Assembly: GCA_031259605.1 (NCBI GenBank)
Contig: JAIRLE010000092.1
Coordinates: forward strand, 1-16,945
Source of the DNA: Zoogloeaceae bacterium
Lineage (GTDB): Bacteria > Pseudomonadota > Gammaproteobacteria > Burkholderiales > Rhodocyclaceae
Length of the DNA: 16,945 nucleotides
Direction: 5' to 3'
The notes under the pieces were generated by a model. The model had not been told where the DNA came from, searched no databases, and saw only the letters and a list, made by a program, of their open reading frames with translations. The translations under genes and the position numbers were made by a program. Shown here piece after piece: positions 1 to 6,199 of the stretch (position 1 is the stretch's first letter; the number at the start of each line of letters is the position of its first letter).

Positions 1-73
1 CGCGCCTTTCTTACGGGCGGGGTTTCAAACCGGAGTTCGTTTTACGATCAAAAAAACCAACGGAGAATACGAC

Positions 74-658
74 ATGACACATTCACTGCCTCCCCTTCCT
101 TACGCCCAGGACGCGCTCTTTCCGCATCTCTCGCCGGAGACCCTCGAATATCACCACGGCAAGCATCACAACAGCTATGTGGTCAATCTCAACACCTTGA
201 TCCAGGGTACGGAATATGCCGATTTGCCGCTGGAAGCCATTATCCGCAAAGCGCCCGCGGGCGGCATTTTCAATAACGCGGCGCAGGTATGGAATCACAC
301 CTTTTTCTGGAACAGCATGAAACCCCGGGGCGGCGGCGCGCCCACCGGAAAACTGGCGGCGGCCATCGACGCCCGCTGGGGCAGCCTCGATGAATTCAAG
401 AAGGCGTTCCAAGCCGCCGCTGTCGGCAACTTCGGTTCCGGCTGGACATGGCTGGTGAAAAAACCGAACGGCACATTGGACATCGCCAACACCAGCGCCG
501 CCGCCAACCCCCTGACCACCGACGATACCCCATTGCTTTGCGTCGATGTCTGGGAACACGCCTACTACATCGACTACCGCAACCTGCGTCCCAAATTTCT
601 CGAAACCTTCGTCAATCACCTGGTCAATTGGGATTTCGCGGCAAGAAACCTAGGCTGA
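74..658 (+). CDS. sodB: Superoxide dismutase, iron type
   Basis: Converts superoxide to oxygen and hydrogen peroxide in the cytoplasm. The 194-residue product has the usual length and layout of Fe/Mn superoxide dismutases: an N-terminal helical hairpin and a C-terminal alpha/beta domain. The four metal ligands are visible: His27, His75 (in NHTFFW), Asp158 and His162 (in DVWEHAYY). Gln71, in AAQVWNH, is where iron enzymes carry the outer-sphere glutamine, so iron rather than manganese is the likely metal. The start is supported by a GGAG at 62-65, eight bases before the ATG. There is no signal peptide. The upstream 73 bases are the only regulatory DNA in view, and no Fur or other operator could be recognised in them. 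The gene stands alone; the next coding region begins 400 bp downstream. Confidence 0.97.
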   Translation: MTHSLPPLPYAQDALFPHLSPETLEYHHGKHHNSYVVNLNTLIQGTEYADLPLEAIIRKAPAGGIFNNAAQVWNHTFFWNSMKPRGGGAPTGKLAAAIDARWGSLDEFKKAFQAAAVGNFGSGWTWLVKKPNGTLDIANTSAAANPLTTDDTPLLCVDVWEHAYYIDYRNLRPKFLETFVNHLVNWDFAARNLG

Positions 659-1057
659 CGCCACTCTGGGTCGCCACGTCGCTGTGCGCCCTTCTCCCAG
701 GAGGCATATCCACGTATCCGATGTTCTTTTTGTCCCTCGGGGGAAGAGTGCGGCTGAAGGCCGAAAGGGAGCGCAATCCTCCGGGATGCGACATTTGCGC
801 GACAACCAGCAAAAATTACCCGGCAAACCGATTGTCGAAACGGGGAGCAAGCCCTCGCTCGCCCCTTCGGGACGCTCTCTCCCGCAAACGGGCGAAGGGA
901 AAACCTGCGCCGGCGCTTGCCCTGGCTCAGCGGACGAGCGGACTTGTCCCCCGAGGGATATTCTGCCAGAATCCGCCATGTTGACGGCATGGCGACGCCT
1001 TTTCGTTTGGCGCGCGCCATCATTTTCACCCATATATCATTACGAGGAAAATCCGAA
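659..1057. other. Non-coding, hairpin-rich spacer after sodB
   Basis: About 400 bp between sodB and the small exported-protein gene hold no convincing gene. Open frames on both strands here have no ribosome binding site and read as low-complexity Arg/Pro/Ser/Gly-rich peptides. Two structures can be seen. One is a 12-bp inverted repeat (733-744 and 947-958). The other is a stepped hairpin at 863-899, in which CCCTTCG pairs with CGAAGGG around an inner CCCG-CAAA-CGGG. The latter resembles dispersed intergenic repeats of proteobacterial genomes. No clear terminator with a T run was found after sodB. Confidence 0.6.
863..899. repeat. Stepped palindrome, possible dispersed repeat
   Basis: The outer arms CCCTTCG (863-869) and CGAAGGG (893-899) are exact complements. 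They enclose CCCG (881-884), loop CAAA, CGGG (889-892). An 11-base unpaired stretch on the left side makes the stem asymmetric. There is no T run on either side, so it is not a classic intrinsic terminator. Similar CTCTCCCGCAAGCGGGCGAG-like sequences recur between genes in several proteobacteria (my recollection), so a REP-like element is the likelier reading; only one copy is in view. Confidence 0.4.
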
Positions 1058-1498
1058 ATGCGAAGAATCTTTCTCCTGCTGGCGGCGATCAGCCTGTTTT
1101 CGCCGGTCGTCAGCCATGCCCGCGATACAGTGTATCACCTTGATTTTCAAAGCGTTGTCGATGAAGCCATACGCGCCGGACGGCTGGATGGCACGGTCAA
1201 GTTCTACCTGATGGGCAAAAACCCCAAAGGCAACGTCGCCCGGAAATTCCCGGAAGCGGTTTCCAACAAGAAAACCAATGCCTTCAACAAAAGCGACGAG
1301 GAAGCCTGCGCCTGGGCCTTGCAGTCGGTGCTGGTTTCCTTTCAGGAAAACGCGAAAAAACACGGTGCCAACGCCGTGGTCGATCTGGTGAGTTTTTATA
1401 AGCGCAACGAATACAAAAGCAGCACTTTGTATGAATGCCATGCCGGCGCCGTCATGTCCGGCGTTGCCATGAAAGGCCGCTCGGCCATCGTCAAATAA
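1058..1498 (+). CDS. Small exported protein of unknown function
   Basis: The 146-residue product begins with a typical signal peptide: RR, then a hydrophobic run (residues 4-18), and a likely signal-peptidase site after SHA at residue 21. It is therefore probably periplasmic. The mature part contains a K-T-N-A-F/K-S-D-E-E-A-C block, a GANAVVDLVSFYKRNE segment and a late YECHAGAVMSGVAMKG segment. The two cysteines (in EEAC and YEC) could form a disulfide. It matches from memory a betaproteobacterial family of exported proteins often labelled 'excinuclease ATPase subunit'. That label is wrong: no Walker motif, ABC signature or zinc finger is present. The start at 1058 is chosen over an in-frame ATG at 917 because GAGG (1044-1047) precedes it and only this start puts the signal sequence at the N-terminus. 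Function is unknown. Confidence 0.78.
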   Translation: MRRIFLLLAAISLFSPVVSHARDTVYHLDFQSVVDEAIRAGRLDGTVKFYLMGKNPKGNVARKFPEAVSNKKTNAFNKSDEEACAWALQSVLVSFQENAKKHGANAVVDLVSFYKRNEYKSSTLYECHAGAVMSGVAMKGRSAIVK

Positions 1499-1510
1499 GG
1501 CCGCGCCATT

Positions 1511-1543
1511 CAGGCGAGACACGCCTGTCTTGCCGAGCGTGTC
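1511..1543 (+). promoter_or_regulatory. Two overlapping alternative hairpins before the symporter
   Basis: CAGGCG (1511-1516) pairs perfectly with CGCCTG (1522-1527) around a five-base loop and is followed by TCTT. A second perfect pairing, GACACGC (1518-1524) with GCGTGTC (1537-1543), uses part of the same bases, so only one can form at a time. The first could act as a weak terminator of the exported-protein transcript. Together they could be an attenuator-like switch ahead of the symporter gene at 1587. The structures are read directly from the sequence; the regulatory role is inference. Confidence 0.35.
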
Positions 1544-1586
1544 CGGTGTGACGCCATCATCGCTTCTTCCTCTCGACAGGATTTTC

Positions 1587-3119
1587 ATGTTTCTCAAACT
1601 TCTGATGATGTCGGCGTTTTTCGCCGTGACCATTTACATCGGGTTTCGCACCCGGAAAAGCGCGCGGGATGTGGATGGCTTCGTGCTGGGCGGACGCAAG
1701 GTCGGCCCCTGGCTTTCTGCCTTTGCCTATGGCACTTCGTATTTTTCGGCGGTGGTGTTCATCGGCTATGCCGGGCAATTCGGCTGGAAATACGGCATGG
1801 CGGCAATATGGATTGGGCTGGGCAACGCCTTCATCGGTAGCCTGCTTGCCTGGTATGTGCTGGGCGCGCGTACGCGGGCGATGACGCACCATTTACGGGC
1901 GCAAACCATGCCGGAGTTCTTCGGTGCCCGCTTTTCGAGCCACGGACTGCGCGTTGCCGCGGCGATGATCATCTTCATTTTTCTCATCCCCTATACCGCC
2001 AGCGTCTATAACGGACTATCGCGCCTCTTCGACATGGCGTTTGGCGTTCCCTATGAATGGTGCATCGTCGGCATGGCGGTACTGACCTGCGTGTATGTGG
2101 TCATGGGCGGCTACATGGCGACCGCCGTAAACGACATGGTACAGGGGGTGATCATGCTGTTCGGCATCGTCGCCGTGATTGTCGCCGTATTGAGCGGTTA
2201 CGGCGGCTTTACCCAGGCGATGATCTCGCTCTCGCAGGTCGCCTGCGATACCCCGGGAACGGCGGAAATGCAGGGAGCGTTCATCTCGCTGTTCGGCCCG
2301 GATATCTTCAATCTTCTGGGCGTATTCGTCCTCACTTCGCTGGGTGCCTGGGGACTGCCGCAGATGGTGCAGAAGTTCTACGCCATCCAAAGCGTGGACG
2401 CCATCAAGCGCGGCGCGATCATCTCGACGCTGTTCGCGCTGGCGGTTGCGGGCGGCAGTTATTTTCTCGGCGGATTCGGGCGGCTGGCGGAAAAGATCGT
2501 CGAGCGTACGCCCGCGGGCATGCCGGTATATGACTCGGTGATTCCCAGCATGCTTGCCCATATGCCGGATTTGCTCATTGGCCTGACGGTGGTGCTGGTG
2601 CTGAGCGCCTCGATGTCGACCTTGAGTTCGCTGGTATTGACCTCAAGCTCCACGCTGACGCTGGATTTCCTCAAGGATAATTTCATCAAGGACATGCGCG
2701 TCCGGCAGCAGGTTATGGTAATCCGGGCGCTGATTGCGGTATTCGTGCTGATTTCCACGCTGATCGCGCTGATTCAATACAACTCGTCGGTACTATTCAT
2801 CGCGCAACTGATGTCCATCAGTTGGGGCGCGCTGGCGGGCGCGTTTCTCGCGCCTTTCCTCTACGGACTGTATTGGCGGCGCGTCACCACCGCCAGCGTC
2901 TGGGTCTGTTTCGTCTTTGCCGTCGGGCTGGTATGCAGCAACATGTTCTGGCACTACATCCACTCGCCCATCAACGCCGGCGCGCTGGCCATGCTCGCCG
3001 GACTGGTCATCGTCCCCCTGGTCAGCCTTGTCACCCCCGGACCCGACGCCGAGCGTGTCCGCAAGCTGTTCGAGGAATCCTACCTCAATTTTCATGATGA
3101 GAAGATAGACGCGGATTAG
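1587..3119 (+). CDS. Sodium:solute symporter, SSS (PutP-like) family
   Basis: A 510-residue inner-membrane transporter that should couple sodium entry to uptake of an organic solute. The sequence is almost entirely hydrophobic helices, about twelve to thirteen by eye. Family marks include GGRKVGPWLSAFAYGTSYFSA near residues 35-55 (first discontinuous helix), GGYMATAVNDMVQG (close to the SSS signature in which Gly-Gly precedes Asp and Gln), and LSASMSTLSSLVLTSSSTLT. The last matches the Ser/Thr-rich helix that forms the Na2 sodium site in PutP and vSGLT. The substrate cannot be told; proline, pantothenate, a monocarboxylate or another metabolite are all possible. The start at 1587 is preferred over an in-frame ATG at 1530: a GACAGG (1575-1580) lies just upstream, and the extra 19 residues would be non-membrane leader. 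It is convergent with trhP, with 63 bp between the stops. Confidence 0.93.
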   Translation: MFLKLLMMSAFFAVTIYIGFRTRKSARDVDGFVLGGRKVGPWLSAFAYGTSYFSAVVFIGYAGQFGWKYGMAAIWIGLGNAFIGSLLAWYVLGARTRAMTHHLRAQTMPEFFGARFSSHGLRVAAAMIIFIFLIPYTASVYNGLSRLFDMAFGVPYEWCIVGMAVLTCVYVVMGGYMATAVNDMVQGVIMLFGIVAVIVAVLSGYGGFTQAMISLSQVACDTPGTAEMQGAFISLFGPDIFNLLGVFVLTSLGAWGLPQMVQKFYAIQSVDAIKRGAIISTLFALAVAGGSYFLGGFGRLAEKIVERTPAGMPVYDSVIPSMLAHMPDLLIGLTVVLVLSASMSTLSSLVLTSSSTLTLDFLKDNFIKDMRVRQQVMVIRALIAVFVLISTLIALIQYNSSVLFIAQLMSISWGALAGAFLAPFLYGLYWRRVTTASVWVCFVFAVGLVCSNMFWHYIHSPINAGALAMLAGLVIVPLVSLVTPGPDAERVRKLFEESYLNFHDEKIDAD

Positions 3120-3182
3120 GGAGAATCCAAACCGGCAAACAGCGCGCGTCACGGCGGGCAGGCTCCGGAAATGATGCGTCGG

Positions 3183-4478
3183 CTATGGCGCTCCCGACTT
3201 TTCCCCCGCATGCCGGATGACCGCCAGGAACGCGCCGACGCTGTTTTCCGGCAGGGGAATCCACACATGGTGTCCGTTGCCGGGCGCGACGCTGATCTCT
3301 TGGCCGTTGGCGTTTTCCATGCGCCGGAGGGTGACGATGTTGTTGCCCGCCGGATGCAGCGTTTCCAGTCGGTCGCCACATTGAAAACGGTTTCTGACCC
3401 GCACTTCGGCCAGGCCGCGCGCCGCGTCGAAGGCAATTGCATCGCCCACATATTGCGCCTGTTCGCTGGCGGAATGCCCCGCAAGGTAGTGCTGGTGCTC
3501 GGCGGGCGCGTGACGCCGGTAAAAACCGTCGGTATACCCGCGATGCGCGAGACGTTCGAGATTGGTCAAGAGCGCCGGATTGAAGGGACGCCCCGCCCGC
3601 GCGTCGTCTATTGCCGCGCGGTAATTCTGGCAGGCGCGCGCGACGTAATAGGCGCTCTTGGTGCGCCCCTCGATTTTCAGCGCGTCCACGCCGATTTCCG
3701 CCAGTCTCGCCACATGTTCGATGGCGCGCAGATCGCGGGAATTGAAGAGGTAAGTCCCGTGTTCGTCTTCCTCGATCAGCATCCGCTCACCGGGACGCCG
3801 CGTCTCTTCCAGCAGGCCGACCTTTTGCGCCGCGCCTTCGGCGTCGAACCCCGCCGCGCTCAACCGGTAGGCCCAGCGGCAGGCGTTGGTACACGCGCCC
3901 TGGTTGGCATCGCGATGGTTGAAATAACCGGAAAGCAGGCAACGACCGGAATAGGCCACGCAGAGCGCGCCGTGCACAAAGACTTCCAGTTCGATGTCCG
4001 GGCAGCGCTGGCGGATTTCGTCAATGTCTTCCAGCGACAGTTCGCGCGAGAGAATAACGCGCTTTATGCCCAGTTTCCGCCAGAAGCGCGCCGCCGCCCA
4101 ATTGACGGTATTGGCCTGCACCGAAAGGTGAATGGGCATTTCCGGCCATTTTTCGCGCGCTAGGTCGATAAGGCCGGGATCCGCCATGATCAGCGCGTCT
4201 GGCTTCAGCGCCACCACTTCGTTCATGTCTTGCAGATAGGTTGCCAGCTTGGCGTTATGCGCAAACAGGTTACTCGCCAGATAAAACGGTTTTCCCTGCT
4301 CATGCGCCGCCTGAATGCCTTGCGCCAGTATCGCCAGCTTGCCGAATTCGTTGTTGCGCACCCGCAGCGAATAGCGCGGATGTCCGGCATACACGGCATC
4401 CGCGCCAAAGGCGAAGGCCGTATGCAGCATGGCCAGCGAACCGGCGGGGGCAAGAAGTTCAGGCGTATGGGCGGGCAT
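3183..4478 (-). CDS. trhP: tRNA hydroxylation protein TrhP (YegQ), peptidase U32 family
   Basis: Member of the U32 family needed for prephenate-dependent formation of 5-hydroxyuridine at the wobble position (U34) of tRNAs, a step towards cmo5U/mcmo5U. The protein follows E. coli YegQ nearly block by block: PELLAPAGSL, GADAVYAG, PRYSLRVRNNEF, DALIMADPGLI, HLSVQANTVNW, VILSRELSLE and the C-terminal HRGYTDGFYRRH. The U32 signature spans residues 165-183, and four cysteines (173, 180, 196, 200) are placed to hold an iron-sulfur cluster. The ATG at 4478 gives 431 residues, aligning with the YegQ N-terminus. An in-frame TTG at 4493 would add five residues. Neither start has a strong Shine-Dalgarno, so the start is less certain than the identity. 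It is divergent from rng, separated by 221 bp. Confidence 0.95.
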   Translation of the reverse strand: MPAHTPELLAPAGSLAMLHTAFAFGADAVYAGHPRYSLRVRNNEFGKLAILAQGIQAAHEQGKPFYLASNLFAHNAKLATYLQDMNEVVALKPDALIMADPGLIDLAREKWPEMPIHLSVQANTVNWAAARFWRKLGIKRVILSRELSLEDIDEIRQRCPDIELEVFVHGALCVAYSGRCLLSGYFNHRDANQGACTNACRWAYRLSAAGFDAEGAAQKVGLLEETRRPGERMLIEEDEHGTYLFNSRDLRAIEHVARLAEIGVDALKIEGRTKSAYYVARACQNYRAAIDDARAGRPFNPALLTNLERLAHRGYTDGFYRRHAPAEHQHYLAGHSASEQAQYVGDAIAFDAARGLAEVRVRNRFQCGDRLETLHPAGNNIVTLRRMENANGQEISVAPGNGHHVWIPLPENSVGAFLAVIRHAGEKSGAP

Positions 4479-4699
4479 GGAAAGGCGAATCAAGCATAAA
4501 CAACCATCAGGGCGCAGACGGAAAAAGGCGGAGGGTTGCCCGGTATAGGGGTTGAAGGTTTCCTGCCCCAGGCGGGCAAGGATTTTGTCCGGAGTTTCGC
4601 TCTTGGGGGCGGGCGGAGCGTATCCTTGCGGGCGGGGAGGAGATTATAACGTCGGCTTCGGATAGAATCCCCAGACAGATTCTTTATTTCATTTGCGCC

Positions 4700-6163
4700 A
4701 TGTCCGAAGAAATCCTCATCAATTTTTCGCTTCTGGAAACCCGCGTCGCCATCATGGCGCAGGGGGTGGCGCAGGAACTGCACATCGAGCGCGCCGTCAG
4801 CCTGGGTCTGGTCGGCAACATCTATCTGGGGCGGGTCAGCCGCATCCTGCCGGGCATGCAGTCCGCCTTCATCGACATCGGCCTGGAACGCACCGCCTTC
4901 CTGCACGCGGCCGACATCTGGCAGGCGCGAGAAAACGGCGAACACGGGCGCGAACAGCAAAAACCCATTGAACGCCTGCTCTCCGAAGGCCAGAGCCTGA
5001 TGGTGCAGGTCGTCAAGGATCCGCTGGGCAGCAAGGGGGCAAGGCTGTCCACGCAGATTTCGCTGGCGGGACGGATGCTGGTCTATCTGCCGCAGGAAAA
5101 ACACATCGGCATTTCGCAGCGCATCGAGGACGAAGCCGGACGCGAAGCCCTGCGCCTGCGGCTCTCCTCACTGGCGCCGGAAGAAGAAGGCGGCTTCATC
5201 GTGCGGACGATGGCGGAAAACGCCAGCGACGAGGAACTGACCAACGACATCGCCTATCTGCGCAAGCTCTGGCGAGACATCCGCGACAAAGCCAGCAGCG
5301 CTGCCGTGCCCTGCCCGCTGTATCTGGAACTCAACCTGGCGCAGCGGGTGTTGCGCGATCTGGTCAATCCCGAAACGACCCGCATTGTCGCCGATTCCAG
5401 TACGCACCTGACCGCCATGCAGGATTTCGCCCGCGAATACATGCCGGCGGTGTTGCCGCTCATCGAACGCTACAGCGGCGCACGACCGTTATTTGAGCTG
5501 TACGGCGTCGAGGATGAAATAGAAAAGGCGCTTTCAAGGCGCGTCGACCTGAAATCCGGCGGCTACCTGATTCTCGACCAAAACGAGGCCATGACCACCA
5601 TCGACGTGAATACTGGCGGCTTCGTCGGCCTGCGCAACTTCGACGACACCGTTTTCAAGACCAATCTGGAGGCCGCGCAATCGATCGCCCGACAACTCAG
5701 GCTGCGCAATCTCGGCGGCATCATCATTGTCGACTTCATCGACATGGAAAACCACGAACACCGAAAGGCGGTGCTCGCCGAATTCAACAAGGCGCTGGAA
5801 CGCGACCATACCCGCCTGAGCGTCAATGGCTTCACCGCGCTGGGTCTGGTGGAAATGACCCGGAAGCGCACACGCGAATCGCTGGCGCATGTGCTTTGCG
5901 AAACTTGCCCCACCTGCGCCGGACGCGGCGAGGTCAAGACCGCCCGCACCACCGCCTACGAAATCCTGCGCGAACTGCTGCGCGAGGCTCGTCAGTTCGA
6001 CGCGCGCGAATATCGTGTGCTGGCCGACCCCGCGGTAATCGACCTGCTGCTCAATGAAGAATCCCAGGCGCTGGCCATGCTTTCCGACGAAATCGGCAAA
6101 CCTGTTTCCCTCCAGGCCGAAACCAGCTACGCCTGCGAACAGTACGACATCGTATTATTGTGA
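4700..6163 (+). CDS. rng: Ribonuclease G
   Basis: Endoribonuclease that matures the 5' end of 16S rRNA and cleaves some mRNAs in AU-rich single-stranded regions. The length (487 residues) is that of RNase G rather than the much longer RNase E; the C-terminal degradosome scaffold is absent. An S1-like RNA-binding domain lies near residues 37-125 (GNIYLGRVSRILPGMQSAFIDIG). The two magnesium-binding catalytic aspartates are Asp302 (TTIDVNTGG) and Asp345 (IIIVDFIDME). The zinc-link motif CPTCAGRG (Cys403 and Cys406) is present. The start is the first ATG of the frame and matches the family N-terminus (ILINFSLLETRVA), though no good ribosome binding site precedes it. The frequent neighbour maf is not here. 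hypF follows 36 bp after the stop and may be co-transcribed. Confidence 0.97.
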   Translation: MSEEILINFSLLETRVAIMAQGVAQELHIERAVSLGLVGNIYLGRVSRILPGMQSAFIDIGLERTAFLHAADIWQARENGEHGREQQKPIERLLSEGQSLMVQVVKDPLGSKGARLSTQISLAGRMLVYLPQEKHIGISQRIEDEAGREALRLRLSSLAPEEEGGFIVRTMAENASDEELTNDIAYLRKLWRDIRDKASSAAVPCPLYLELNLAQRVLRDLVNPETTRIVADSSTHLTAMQDFAREYMPAVLPLIERYSGARPLFELYGVEDEIEKALSRRVDLKSGGYLILDQNEAMTTIDVNTGGFVGLRNFDDTVFKTNLEAAQSIARQLRLRNLGGIIIVDFIDMENHEHRKAVLAEFNKALERDHTRLSVNGFTALGLVEMTRKRTRESLAHVLCETCPTCAGRGEVKTARTTAYEILRELLREARQFDAREYRVLADPAVIDLLLNEESQALAMLSDEIGKPVSLQAETSYACEQYDIVLL

Positions 6164-6199
6164 ACGCCGCAAGGCACCGTTATGCCGCGATGACGAGCC

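Noticed and set aside
917..1057. An N-terminal extension of the small exported protein from an ATG at 917
   Set aside because: It would bury a clean signal peptide 47 residues inside the protein, while a ribosome binding site and ATG exist at 1044-1060.
3171..4163. A 330-codon plus-strand frame opposite trhP
   Set aside because: trhP matches its family along its full length on the other strand, and the antisense product has no motifs and no ribosome binding site.
4562..4581. Hairpin CCTGCCC/GGGCAAGG followed by ATTTTG, terminator-like on the plus strand
   Set aside because: It lies in the divergent trhP-rng gap where no plus-strand gene ends, and has a bulge and a short T run. It is probably chance, or at most a weak leader element of rng.
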